A program made the position numbers and the translations under genes. The notes beneath the pieces were generated by a model that saw nothing but the letters and a program-made list of their open reading frames with translations, did no database searches and was not told the origin of the DNA. DNA of 43,809 bases. Source: Micromonospora sp. AMSO31t (GTDB taxonomy: Bacteria; Actinomycetota; Actinomycetes; Mycobacteriales; Micromonosporaceae). Below are positions 36,113-43,809 of this stretch, one piece after another. The DNA lies in contig NZ_WBKT01000038.1 in NCBI RefSeq assembly GCF_008868175.1, positions 1-43,809 on the forward strand, in the 5' to 3' direction. The number at the start of each line of letters is the position of its first letter. Position 1 is the stretch's first letter.

Positions 36113-37087
36113 TCAATCCGCCCGGACGAGCGTCTCGGCCAGCGTCTCCAGCCCCGCCCGGTCGACCCCGGCGGGCAGCAGTGGAAGCTCGGTCAGGGGC
36201 AGGCCCAGCTCGACGAGGTCGGCGCGGAGCGAGTCCTCCAGCTCCCGGCGTACCTGCTGGTCACGGGCCTCCGCGGCGAGGCCGGACACGGTCCGGGCGT
36301 CGGTCGGCAGGCCGGCGGCGGCCAGCCCGCGCTTCAGCTCGGCGGCGGTCACCGGCCGGTCGGCCGGCACCGGGGGCCGGGCTCCGTTGACGATCACCCG
36401 GCCGACCGGGAAGCCGAGCTTGGTCAGCTCGGCGATGGCGTCGACGGTCTCCTGGACCGGCATCTCCTCCAGCAGCGTGACCACGTGCACCGCGGTCATC
36501 GGCGAACGGAGCAGCGCCGAGACCCCCTCGCTCTGGGTCTTGATCGGGCCCATCTTGGCCAGCCGGGCGGTCTCCGCGGTGACGTTGAGGAAGCGGCCGA
36601 TCCGCCCGGTCGGCGGCGCGTCCAGCACCACCGCGTCGTACGCCCGGCGTTGCCCGGTCGTCCGGGTGGTCGCCTCCTTGACCTTGCCGGTGAGCAGCAC
36701 GTCCCGCAGGCCCGGGGCGATGGTGGTGGCGAAGTCGATGGCGCCGAGCTTGCGCAGCGCGCGGCCGGCCGCGCCGAGCTTGTAGAACATGTCCAGGTAT
36801 TCGAGGAGCGCCTCCTCGGCGTCGACCGCCAGGGCACGCACCTCGCCGCCGCCCGGCGCGTCGGTCAGGTGCCGCTCCTCGTAGGGCAGCGGATCGGTGC
36901 CGAAGAGCTGGGCGATGCCCTGCCGCCCCTCGACCTCGACCAGCAGGGTGCGCCGGCCGCCGGCGGCCAGCCCGAGGGCCAGCGCCGCCGCCACGCTGGT
37001 CTTGCCCGTGCCGCCCTTGCCGGTCACCACGTGCAGGCGGGCCGGCCATCTGCCGGCGGACTCGGCCGGCTGCTCAGTCGCTGCCAC
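36113..37087 (-). CDS. ArsA-like ATPase (Rv3679-like), partner of the next gene
   Basis: This is the second ArsA/GET3-family ATPase of the pair. The 324 residues have Walker A GKGGTGKTSVAAALALGLAAGG, with the first Lys typical of the deviant P-loop that acts across a dimer. LVEVEGRQGIAQLFG and VVLDAPPTGRIGRFLNV serve as switch regions, and a long helical middle carries EEALLEYLDMFYKL. The GTG at 37087 (AGG upstream) gives MAATEQPAE. The fixed order with the paralogue and wblA suggests the complex handles a redox- or envelope-linked cargo; tail-anchored-like membrane insertion is only an analogy to GET3. Confidence 0.88.
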   Translation of the reverse strand: MAATEQPAESAGRWPARLHVVTGKGGTGKTSVAAALALGLAAGGRRTLLVEVEGRQGIAQLFGTDPLPYEERHLTDAPGGGEVRALAVDAEEALLEYLDMFYKLGAAGRALRKLGAIDFATTIAPGLRDVLLTGKVKEATTRTTGQRRAYDAVVLDAPPTGRIGRFLNVTAETARLAKMGPIKTQSEGVSALLRSPMTAVHVVTLLEEMPVQETVDAIAELTKLGFPVGRVIVNGARPPVPADRPVTAAELKRGLAAAGLPTDARTVSGLAAEARDQQVRRELEDSLRADLVELGLPLTELPLLPAGVDRAGLETLAETLVRAD

Positions 37088-37113
37088 CCGTCGAGCCTAT
37101 CCAGCCGCCGCCG

Positions 37114-37695
37114 TCAGGCGACCTCGCAGACCCACCAACCCGTCTTCCGCACCACGGTGAAACGCAGTTCCTGGTCGGCCGTCTTCTCGTCGGCCGTCGT
37201 CATGGTGACCCTGGTGCTGACCGTCGCCCGGTCCCCGGTCTGGTTGTCGACCTTCGGGGTGGTCCAGCGGAACCGCGCGCTCTGGTACTGCCCGGCGTAC
37301 TTCTGCACCTCGGCGACCTTGGCGGCGATCTTCTCGTCGTCGCGGGACGCCGAGCAGACGAAGGTGGCCGCCGCGCGGGCGTCCCGGTCCTTGTAGACCG
37401 CGGTGAGGAAGCCGTCCACCGCGACCGTCGGCTCCTTGGCGCCCTGGCCGTCCTCGGCCTGGCGCAGGGTGAGGAACGCGGCCGTGCCGCCACCGCCGCA
37501 GAGCAGGATCGCCGCGGCCAGCACGATGGAGGCGATGAGCAGGCCGCGCCGCTTCTTCGGGGCCGCCGGCTGCGGGTAGGGCGGGGAGCCGGGCGTCGGC
37601 AGGGCGCCGGGTGCCGGCGTGGCGCCGGCGGGCGGTTCCTGGTGGGCGGGACCTCCGGGCGAGCCGGCGGCGCCACCGATGGGCGGTTGGGTCAT
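37114..37695 (-). CDS. Single-pass membrane protein with extracytoplasmic NTF2-like domain, unknown role
   Basis: The 193-residue product starts with a Pro/Gly/Ala-rich cytoplasmic stretch of about 48 residues ending KKRR. One transmembrane helix follows (GLLIASIVLAAAILLCGGGGTAAFL), then an outer domain (VDGFLTAVYKDRDARAAATFVCSASRDDEKIAAKVAEVQKY to FTVVRKTGWWVCEV). This has the look of the DUF4878/lumazine-binding NTF2-like proteins common in actinomycetes, with two Cys that could bond. It lies 26 bases before the ArsA pair on the same strand and may be their first co-transcribed gene. Confidence 0.75.
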   Translation of the reverse strand: MTQPPIGGAAGSPGGPAHQEPPAGATPAPGALPTPGSPPYPQPAAPKKRRGLLIASIVLAAAILLCGGGGTAAFLTLRQAEDGQGAKEPTVAVDGFLTAVYKDRDARAAATFVCSASRDDEKIAAKVAEVQKYAGQYQSARFRWTTPKVDNQTGDRATVSTRVTMTTADEKTADQELRFTVVRKTGWWVCEVA

Positions 37696-37916
37696 GTCGT
37701 TCCCCCGGGGTGCGGCGCGCCGACGCCGCCCCAGGCGACGGACACGTGATCGAGCGTGGCGGGTGAGCACGGGCGCTCACCCAGACCGGAAGGGTAGCGG
37801 TCGGCGGACGGCTTGCCAGCCCCGCGTACGCCGTGCCGCGCCGCGCCGGACGGGTGCTTGCCGCCGCTCTCCCGGATGAGGGAATGTGTCGCATATGTGA
37901 CTGGAGGTGACCGGTT

Positions 37917-38489
37917 GTGCGCGTCCCGTTGCCGGGACTCTTCCCAGGTCCTACGTTCGTCGCGACGCGGGGGCCGGACCGGCGACGGGTTCCGAGCCGG
38001 ATGGTGGTGACGGTGAACAGGTACGAGGCCCGGAGGCAGCGGATGCGCGACGCGGAGAACATTCCCCGAGCCCAGTTCCCCGGCGAGCGGGCGGGAGGGC
38101 CCGGCGACGCCGAGGGGCCCGGCGCGGGAGCGCCGTTCAACGAGCGGTCCTACCGCCCGCCGACCGAGGTGGTGCGCGCCCTGGCCCGGCCGGCCGGTCG
38201 GGGCCGCGACGAGGAGGAGCCCGGCTACGTCATCCACCTGCCGGTCCGGGTCCCCGACCTGGCGGCGGCCACCGCGCTCGCCGGCACCGTGGCCACCTCG
38301 CTGGGCTTCCTCGGCGAGCTGGACGCCGGCGAGACCACGGTCTCCACGGCCGACGACCAGAACAACCGGCACCGGGTCTTCTGCGACCTGCTGCTGCCCG
38401 ACCGCAGCCGGTGCCCCCAGCGGTACGAGCACGAGGGCCCCTGCGGCGAGCCCCCCGGTACGCCCGAGCAGCGTCCCGCGTCCCCGTAA
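37917..38489 (+). CDS. Conserved-looking protein of unknown function
   Basis: I do not recognise a family. The 190-residue product has a basic first part (NRYEARRQRMRDAENIPRAQFPGE), then a folded-looking segment (PGYVIHLPVRVPDLAAATALAGTVATSLGFLGELDAGETTVSTADDQNNRHRVFCDLLLPDRSRCPQRYEHEGPCGEP) with three Cys near the end and no membrane segment. The GTG at 37917 is chosen because TGGAGGTGA stands at the ideal distance, one of the best ribosome sites in the window. The ATG at 38001 would give 162 residues and keep the folded part. The DUF4177 gene follows 62 bases later. Confidence 0.7.
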   Translation: MRVPLPGLFPGPTFVATRGPDRRRVPSRMVVTVNRYEARRQRMRDAENIPRAQFPGERAGGPGDAEGPGAGAPFNERSYRPPTEVVRALARPAGRGRDEEEPGYVIHLPVRVPDLAAATALAGTVATSLGFLGELDAGETTVSTADDQNNRHRVFCDLLLPDRSRCPQRYEHEGPCGEPPGTPEQRPASP

Positions 38490-38502
38490 CGGCGGCGGAC
38501 CG

Positions 38503-38508
38503 TAGGCT
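38503..38508 (+). promoter_or_regulatory. Possible -10 box before the DUF4177 gene
   Basis: TAGGCT, identical to the boxes proposed before the SRP RNA and ybaB, lies 44 bases before the ATG at 38552. No clear -35 is seen. Confidence 0.3.
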
Positions 38509-38551
38509 GTGCCTGACCGCAGTCCATGCCAGGCAAGGGAGCCTTCACCCG

Positions 38552-38707
38552 ATGCAGAAGTGGGAATACGCCACGGTCCCGTTGCTGGTCCACGCGACCA
38601 AGCAGATCCTCGACAACTGGGGCGAGGACGGCTGGGAGCTGGTCTCCGTGGTTCCCGGCCCGAATCCGGAGCAGCTCGTCGCCTACCTGAAGCGTCCGAA
38701 GGGCTGA
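38552..38707 (+). CDS. DUF4177-type small protein
   Basis: This 51-residue protein begins MQKWEYATVPLL and contains ILDNWGEDGWELVSVVPGP and VAYLKRPKG, the characteristic DUF4177 pattern (WEY at the start, GxDGWELV in the middle, a YLKRP ending). Its function is unknown. AAGGGAG stands 10 bases before the ATG. Such a gene stands next to the RidA gene in many actinomycetes, including mycobacteria. Confidence 0.88.
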   Translation: MQKWEYATVPLLVHATKQILDNWGEDGWELVSVVPGPNPEQLVAYLKRPKG

Positions 38708-38773
38708 GGCCGTGAGCGCGAGGAGTGAGCCGGGTTTGCGAGCCCCGCAGTCGCGAACGAAGGACGGCATGGC

Positions 38774-39235
38774 ATGAGTAACGGACCGCACGCGAAGCTC
38801 GCGGAACTCGGCCTGACCCTGCCCGAGGTGGCGTCGCCGCTGGCCAGCTATGTGCCGGCCGTCCAGTCCGGGCAGCACGTCTACGTCTCGGGCCAGCTCC
38901 CGATCGCCGAGGGCAAGCTGCTCGCCAGCGGCAAGGTCGGCAACGGCGTCTCCGCCGAGCAGGCGAAGGACCTGGCGCAGCGGTGCGCGCTGAACGCGCT
39001 CGCCGCGATCGACTCGCTGGTCGGGCTGGAGAACGTCGTCAAGATCGTGAAGCTGACCGGCTTCGTGGCCAGCGCGCCCGGCTTCACCGGCCAGCCCGGC
39101 GTGGTCAACGGCGCCTCCGAGCTGTTCGGCGCCGTCTTCGGCGAGGCCGGCCGGCACGCCCGCAGCGCCGTGGGCGTCGCCGAGCTTCCCCTCGACGCCC
39201 CCGTCGAGGTCGAGGTCATCGTCGAGGTCGCCTGA
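38774..39235 (+). CDS. RidA family protein (Rv3678c-like)
   Basis: This is a YjgF/YER057c/UK114-fold protein. True RidA deaminates reactive enamine/imine intermediates formed by PLP enzymes. The 153 residues (MSNGPHAKLAELGLTLPEVASPLASYVPAVQSGQHVYVSGQLPIAEGKL) fit the larger actinobacterial subgroup. The segment GAVFGEAGRHARSAVGVAELPLDAPVEVEVIVEVA keeps the Arg of the active site (ARSAVGV) and the Glu-rich end. The ATG at 38774 follows AAGGA. It lies 66 bases after the DUF4177 gene, probably in one transcript. Confidence 0.9.
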   Translation: MSNGPHAKLAELGLTLPEVASPLASYVPAVQSGQHVYVSGQLPIAEGKLLASGKVGNGVSAEQAKDLAQRCALNALAAIDSLVGLENVVKIVKLTGFVASAPGFTGQPGVVNGASELFGAVFGEAGRHARSAVGVAELPLDAPVEVEVIVEVA

Positions 39236-39249
39236 CGCTGCGTACCCGT

Positions 39250-39317
39250 GATCTTGCCGGTGCCGGAGGGGCAGACGACCCGCAAGGGGACATAACCCCT
39301 GGCGGCACGGCAAGATC
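39250..39317. repeat. Nested palindrome with GATCTTGCCG termini
   Basis: GATCTTGCCG-g-TGCC (39250-39264) pairs with GGCACGGCAAGATC (39304-39317) over 14 bases with one bulge. An inner AGGGG-ACATAA-CCCCT hairpin is at 39285-39300. It stands between the RidA and MBL genes, so it may terminate RidA transcripts. Its middle (GGCAGACGACCCGCAAGGGGAC...) resembles a dispersed element I recall from Micromonospora genomes. Confidence 0.75.
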
Positions 39318-39340
39318 GCGGGGAGTGGCGGGCGGGGTCG

Positions 39341-39346
39341 TACGAT
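39341..39346 (+). promoter_or_regulatory. Probable -10 box of the MBL-fold gene, leaderless
   Basis: TACGAT ends 7 bases before the ATG at 39354 and no ribosome site lies between. Transcription should begin at or next to the start codon. Confidence 0.5.
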
Positions 39347-39353
39347 CGCTGCC

Positions 39354-40181
39354 ATGGGGCCTGTGACCGGAGCCGCAGGGGCGCTCGCGGACGAGCTGCC
39401 GGGGTGGGTGACGCTGGTGCGTGCCCCGAACCCGGGGCCGATGACGCTGGACGGCACGAACACCTGGGTGCTGCGCGCCCCGGGCGCCGAGCACGCCGTG
39501 GTGGTCGACCCCGGCCCGGCCGACGAGGAGCACCTGGCCGCGCTCGCGGCGCACGGCCCGGTCGGTTTCGTGCTGATCACCCACGGGCACGCCGACCACA
39601 CCGAGGGCGCGGCGCGGCTCAGCGAGCTGCTCGGCGGGGTGCCCGTCCTCGCCGCCGACCCGGCGCACACCGTCGGCGGCACGCCGCTGACCCCGGCCAC
39701 CGCGCTCGACGCCGGCCTGGACATCCGCCTGCTGACGACCCCCGGGCACACCGCCGACTCGGTCTGCTTCCTCGTCGGGCACGGCGACGAGCGGGTCGTG
39801 CTCACCGGCGACACCATCCTCGGGCGGGGCACCACCGTGGTCGCCCACCCGGACGGGCACCTCGGCGACTACCTGTCGAGCCTGGAGCTGCTCGCCACGT
39901 ACCGGGGGGTCCCGGCGTTGCCGGGCCACGGCCCGGCGCTGGCCGACTGCGGCGTGGCGGCCGAGTTCTACCTGGCCCACCGGCGGGCGCGGCTCGACCA
40001 GGTCCGTGCGGCGGTCGCCGCCGGCGCGACCACCGCGCCCGAGGTCGTCGAGCGGGTCTACGCGGACGTCGACCGGTCGCTGTGGTGGGCCGCCGAGTGG
40101 TCGGTGCGGGCCCAGTTGGAGTACCTCGGGGTGAGCCCCCGGGAATCCGGCGCCGGGGGTACGGGGTTGGAGCAGCCGTGA
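39354..40181 (+). CDS. MBL-fold metallo-hydrolase (Rv3677c-like)
   Basis: This is a zinc-dependent hydrolase of the metallo-beta-lactamase fold, close to the LACTB2/glyoxalase-II-like group; the substrate is unknown. The 275 residues show the N-terminal NPGPMTLDGTNTWVLRAPG, the metal motif THGHADHTEG, the next His in TTPGHTADSVCF, the bridging Asp in LTGDTILGRGTT and the last His in PALPGHGPAL. A helical C-terminal domain (VVERVYADVDRSLWWAAEWSVRAQLEYL) is like the LACTB2 winged-helix tail. The gene overlaps the following cyclase gene by 4 bases, so translation is coupled. Confidence 0.92.
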   Translation: MGPVTGAAGALADELPGWVTLVRAPNPGPMTLDGTNTWVLRAPGAEHAVVVDPGPADEEHLAALAAHGPVGFVLITHGHADHTEGAARLSELLGGVPVLAADPAHTVGGTPLTPATALDAGLDIRLLTTPGHTADSVCFLVGHGDERVVLTGDTILGRGTTVVAHPDGHLGDYLSSLELLATYRGVPALPGHGPALADCGVAAEFYLAHRRARLDQVRAAVAAGATTAPEVVERVYADVDRSLWWAAEWSVRAQLEYLGVSPRESGAGGTGLEQP

Positions 40182-43100
40182 CCTGCCCGGTGTGTGGAAC
40201 CGTCGCCGTACCCGGCGCGCGGTTCTGCCACAACTGCGGGGCCGCCCTGCCGGCCGCCGCCACGCTGCCCGCCGCCGAGCGGCGGGTGGTGACCGTGCTC
40301 TTCGGCGACCTCTCCGACTTCACCTCCTGGTCCGAGGACCTCGACCCGGAGCGGGTCGGCGCCGTCACGGACCGGGTGCTGGCCGCCCTGGCGGGCGCGG
40401 TCAAGACCTTCGGCGGGCACGTCGACAAGCTCACCGGCGACGGGATCATGGCGGTCTTCGGCGCGCCGGTGGCCCACGAGGACGACGCCGAGCGCGCCGT
40501 CCGGGCCGCGCTCTCCATGCAGCGGGCGGTCCGCCGGGTCCTCGACGACGAGCGGGGCGGCGGCGCGCCGCTCGGCCTTCGGGTCGGCCTGAACACCGGC
40601 GACGTGATCGCCGGCATCCAGGCCGCGATCGAATACACGGTCATCGGCGACACGGTGAACACCGCCGCCCGGCTCGCCGACGCCGCCGCCGTCGGCGCGG
40701 TCTACGCCGGCGGGCGCACCTCCGCCGCCACCCGGCACGTCGCCTCCTGGCGGGCGCTGCGCCCGCTGCGGCTCAAGGGCAAGCGCGAGCCGGTCGAGGC
40801 GTACGAGCTGCTGGGCCTGCTGGACGCTCCGGGCACCCGGTCCGGCCTCGGCGACGAGGCGCCCTTCGTGGGCCGGGAGACCGAGATCGGCCGGGTCGCC
40901 GGCCGGCTCGCCGAGGTGATCGACCGGGGCGAGCCCCGGGTGCTGCTGATGACCGCCGAGGCGGGGATCGGCAAGTCCCGGTTCGCCGCCGAGGTGGAAC
41001 GCCTCGCCGCCGGCTACGACGTCGGCGCCGGCCGGTACGCCGCGCACACCGGCGCCCGCGTGCTCTCCGTCCGCTGCGCCGCGTTCGGCGAGCGGCGCCG
41101 GCTCGCCCCCCTGGCCGACCTGGTCCGGGCGGCGGTCGGCCTGCCCAACGACGCCGCCACGGCGCTCACCCGGCCCGCCGTCGAGGAACGGCTGCGCCGG
41201 CTCGGGCAGCGCCTCGGCCGGCTCCCCGGCGACCTGCCCCCGCTCGCCGTGGACCAGCTCCTGGCCCTGCTCGGGTACGCCGAACTCCCCGCCGCCACCG
41301 AGAACGGCGAGTGGAACGCCGCGGCCCCGCCGCCGGACGCCGAGGCCGTGCCCAACGCGGTCGCCGAGCTGCTCAGCGCGCTCGCCCTGGAGGCGCCGCT
41401 GGTGATCGTGGTGGACGACCTGCACGACGCCACCGCCGAGACGATCAAGGCGCTCGCGCTGACCCTCAACCGGCTCAGCGGCCCGGTGCTGGTGCTGCTG
41501 CTCGGCCGGCCCGAGCTGGTGCGGACCGCCGGCGCGCTGACCCGCGTCGCGGACGCCGAGGTGCACGCGCTGCCGCCGCTGCGCGGCGCCGACGCCTCCC
41601 GGCTGCTCACCAGCTATCTGAGCGGCGGCAAGCTGTCCACGGCCGACGCCGACCGGCTGCTCGCCACCGCCCAGGGCAACCCGTTCTACCTGGCCGAGCT
41701 GGTCACCCTGCTCATGGAGCGCGGGGCGCTGACCGCCGGCCCGGGGCGGGACGCCAACGTCGGCTGGCGGCTCGCGCCCGGCTCGCTGGGCAGCCGGCTG
41801 CTCTCCCGCGACCTGGCCGCCGTTCTCGCCGCGCGTATCGACGCCCTGCCGCCGGACGCCCGCTCGGTCCTGCGGGACGCCGCGGTGGTCGGCGACATCG
41901 TGCCCGGCGGTGCGCTGGAGGCGCTGCGCGAGCAGCGCCTCGGGCGGGACGGCCGGCCGGCCGCGGTGGCCGCGGTCGAGCTGGACCGGGCCGTGGAGGA
42001 GCTGCTGCAACGCCGCATGCTGCACCGGACCCGCACCGGGTTCGCCTTCGCCACCCCGCTCATGCGCGAGGCCGCGTACGCCGGGGTGAGCAAGGCCGAG
42101 CTGGCCGAGCGGCACGCCGCGCTGGCCCGCTGGGCCGCCCCGGAGAGCGCCGACGGCCCCACCGCGCCACCCGGCGGCTTCACCGATTCCGCCCGGGACG
42201 ACTTCGTCGCCCAGCACGTCGAGCGGGCCGCCGCGCTCGCCGACGCGGTCAAGCTCCGTCCGGACTCGCCGGCCCGGGCGGTGGCCCCGCTGGGCGTGGC
42301 CGCGCTGTGCCGGGCCGCCCGCCGCGCGCTGCGGTCGGGGGAGCCGGCGATGGCCGTCGAGTACGCCGAACGCGCCGCCGAACTGGCCCGCGACGGGGTG
42401 CCGCTGGCCGACCGGGTGGTGCACGCCCGCGCGCTGCTCCAGATCGGCCGCCCGGCCGACGCGCTCGCCTTCGCCGAGAAGATCGCCGCGAACGCCGGGG
42501 ACGCGGCGGCCACCCGCACCAGCGCCCTGCTGTTGGCCGGGCAGGCCCACCAGACGCTGGGTGACGCCGCCCGGGCCGAGCGGAGCTGGCAGGAGGCGTT
42601 GCAGGTGGCCACGGCGGCCAACCTGCCGACCATGCGCGCCTCGGCGATGCGCCGACTCGGCATGGCCGACTTCATCGCCGGCCGGCTGGGCCAGGCGAGC
42701 AGCCGCCTGGCGGCCTCCTACCAGGTCAGCCTCGCCGCGAAGGACCCGCGCGGGCAGGCCTGGTCGTTGCAGAACCTGGCCTGGGTCACCACGACCCGGG
42801 GCGACTTCGCCGGCACCGACGCGGTGCTCGGCCGGGCCGCCCGGCTCTTCGCCGAGCTGAAGGACCCGTACGGCCGGGCCTGGCTGCGTGGCACCACCGC
42901 GTTCGCACGGCTGCTCGCCGGTCGGCTCCGCGAGGCGTGCCGGATGGCGCAGGTGTTCCTGCCGTTCGGCGAGCGGGTCGGCGAGGCGTGGGCGGTGGGC
43001 ACGCTGCGCGCCGTCGAGGCGTACGCCACCGCCGAGCTGGGCGAGCTGGCCGAGGCGGACCGGGCGGCACGCCGGGCGTACCGGGAGTTCGCCGAGGTCG

Positions 43101-43759
43101 GCGACGACTGGGGGCAGGGCTTCGCGCTGGTGGTGCGCGGCGTGGTGGCGCGCGGGCTGGGCGAGCCGGAGCACGCCGCCGACCTGCTCACCGACGCCCT
43201 GGCGTACGCCGACCGCACCGCGCACCCCCTGCTCACCGGGATGGCCGGGACGCTGCGCGGCTTCGTGGCGCTGGACATGGGCGACGCCGGGACGGCCGAA
43301 CGGGAGGCCCGGTCGGTGCTGACCACCGTGGAGCCGCACAACCCGCAGGCCCCCGCCCAGGTGGCGCCCCGGGTGCTGCTCGCCATGGCCCGGCTCGCGG
43401 CCGGCGACGCCGCGACCGCGGTGGGGCTGCTCGCTCCGGTCGCCACGACCGCCGCCAACACCCCGTCGCTGCTGTTCTCCCGCCGCCAGACCATGGCCCG
43501 GTACGCGTCGGCGCTGCTCGCCCACGGCCAGCGCGAGCAGGCGCTGGACTGGGCGCAGCGGGCGGTGTCGGCCCCGGCCGAGGACGTGCGCAGCCAGGTC
43601 ATCGCGCGGATGGTGCTGGCCGAGGCGTTCGCCGCCTGCGGCCGCCCGGCCGAGGCGCTGGCCAGCGCCGAGGAGGCGGCACGGCTGGCGTACGCCACCG
43701 AGCAGCGCAGTGAGCGGGCCGTCGCCGACGCGCTCCGCGCCCGCCTCGCCGCGCACTGA
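40178..43759 (+). CDS. Zinc-ribbon/class III adenylyl cyclase/STAND-type ATPase/TPR protein
   Basis: This is a large signalling protein of 1193 residues. It starts with a zinc ribbon (Cys3, Cys6, Cys17, Cys20). The cyclase domain (about 35-205) has the metal Asps 44 (FGDLSDF) and 88 (KLTGDG), the base-selecting pair Lys84 and Asp158, and the transition-state residues Asn161 and Arg165. All are present, so it should be active with ATP. The ATPase part has Walker A AGIGKS (about 262-267) and Walker B LVIVVDDLHD (about 407-416). The remaining ~600 residues are helical TPR-like repeats (ERAAELARDGV, RASAMRRLGMADFIAGRLGQA). The GTG at 40178 overlaps the MBL stop (GTGA). Input signal is unknown. 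Confidence 0.93.
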   Translation: MTCPVCGTVAVPGARFCHNCGAALPAAATLPAAERRVVTVLFGDLSDFTSWSEDLDPERVGAVTDRVLAALAGAVKTFGGHVDKLTGDGIMAVFGAPVAHEDDAERAVRAALSMQRAVRRVLDDERGGGAPLGLRVGLNTGDVIAGIQAAIEYTVIGDTVNTAARLADAAAVGAVYAGGRTSAATRHVASWRALRPLRLKGKREPVEAYELLGLLDAPGTRSGLGDEAPFVGRETEIGRVAGRLAEVIDRGEPRVLLMTAEAGIGKSRFAAEVERLAAGYDVGAGRYAAHTGARVLSVRCAAFGERRRLAPLADLVRAAVGLPNDAATALTRPAVEERLRRLGQRLGRLPGDLPPLAVDQLLALLGYAELPAATENGEWNAAAPPPDAEAVPNAVAELLSALALEAPLVIVVDDLHDATAETIKALALTLNRLSGPVLVLLLGRPELVRTAGALTRVADAEVHALPPLRGADASRLLTSYLSGGKLSTADADRLLATAQGNPFYLAELVTLLMERGALTAGPGRDANVGWRLAPGSLGSRLLSRDLAAVLAARIDALPPDARSVLRDAAVVGDIVPGGALEALREQRLGRDGRPAAVAAVELDRAVEELLQRRMLHRTRTGFAFATPLMREAAYAGVSKAELAERHAALARWAAPESADGPTAPPGGFTDSARDDFVAQHVERAAALADAVKLRPDSPARAVAPLGVAALCRAARRALRSGEPAMAVEYAERAAELARDGVPLADRVVHARALLQIGRPADALAFAEKIAANAGDAAATRTSALLLAGQAHQTLGDAARAERSWQEALQVATAANLPTMRASAMRRLGMADFIAGRLGQASSRLAASYQVSLAAKDPRGQAWSLQNLAWVTTTRGDFAGTDAVLGRAARLFAELKDPYGRAWLRGTTAFARLLAGRLREACRMAQVFLPFGERVGEAWAVGTLRAVEAYATAELGELAEADRAARRAYREFAEVGDDWGQGFALVVRGVVARGLGEPEHAADLLTDALAYADRTAHPLLTGMAGTLRGFVALDMGDAGTAEREARSVLTTVEPHNPQAPAQVAPRVLLAMARLAAGDAATAVGLLAPVATTAANTPSLLFSRRQTMARYASALLAHGQREQALDWAQRAVSAPAEDVRSQVIARMVLAEAFAACGRPAEALASAEEAARLAYATEQRSERAVADALRARLAAH

Positions 43760-43809
43760 TCCCGACCCGGTTCTGCCGGTTCCGGGGATGTGCCCGTCGG
43801 AGGGGGCGG

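Noticed and set aside
34907..37087. ArsA-like pair considered as arsenic resistance
   Set aside because: No Cys metal-binding triad, no arsB/arsC/arsD neighbours, and the synteny is that of a core actinobacterial block.
40058..43756. 1232-codon open frame on the minus strand opposite the cyclase gene
   Set aside because: It mirrors a gene with all domains visible. Its translation is Arg/Gly/Gln-rich without motifs, an effect of G/C-rich third positions on the opposite strand.

Overview
The window is high-GC chromosomal DNA of a filamentous actinomycete, most likely a Micromonosporaceae member (Micromonospora/Salinispora type). The evidence is G/C-saturated third codon positions, GTG starts, a WhiB-family regulator, PonA2- and ArsA-type core genes, and dispersed intergenic palindromes of a kind I associate with that family. 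Nearly every base is assigned to ordinary core genes. I see no phage, insertion sequence, CRISPR array, toxin-antitoxin pair or biosynthetic cluster.

Layout. 1-4.1 kb: SRP RNA, dnaX, ybaB and recR, a replication/repair block closed by a hairpin terminator. 4.4-10.4 kb: a five-gene oligopeptide/dipeptide-type ABC importer with a strong hairpin between the binding protein and the permeases. 10.4-13.1 kb: a secreted HNH-nuclease lipoprotein with an overlapping small gene, and a DHA2-type exporter. 13.1-21.4 kb: leuA with a newly visible leader peptide, an MFS gene divergent from an ArsR-type regulator, a nitroreductase, a lipoprotein, and the ask-asd operon (with an internal start for the aspartokinase beta chain). 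21.5-26.8 kb: a GAF-GGDEF diguanylate cyclase, a CpdA-like phosphodiesterase, a GGCT-fold protein and a secreted 5'-nucleotidase. 26.9-30.1 kb: an MFS gene, a small unknown gene running antisense into a Ca2+/H+ antiporter, and tRNA-Pro(CGG). 30.2-40.2 kb: a block matching the order remembered from Mycobacterium tuberculosis Rv3683-Rv3677c: metallophosphoesterase, PonA2-like penicillin-binding protein, WblA/WhiB4, two ArsA-like ATPases, DUF4177, RidA and an MBL-fold hydrolase. 40.2-43.8 kb: a zinc-ribbon/class III adenylyl cyclase/STAND ATPase/TPR protein where crp would be expected next.

Themes. Amino-acid supply recurs (peptide import, leucine synthesis with apparent attenuation, aspartate-family synthesis). 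Nucleotide second messengers also recur (one c-di-GMP synthase, one probable cAMP synthase, one possible cAMP phosphodiesterase). The wblA-ponA2-ArsA block couples redox or developmental control to the cell envelope.

The observations most worth following are the Leu-codon leader upstream of leuA, the structured leader of wblA, the cyclase-STAND gene in the crp neighbourhood, the antisense overlap at 28.8-29.3 kb, the secreted HNH pair, and the dispersed palindromes. I found no clear novel defence or metabolic system and do not claim one.
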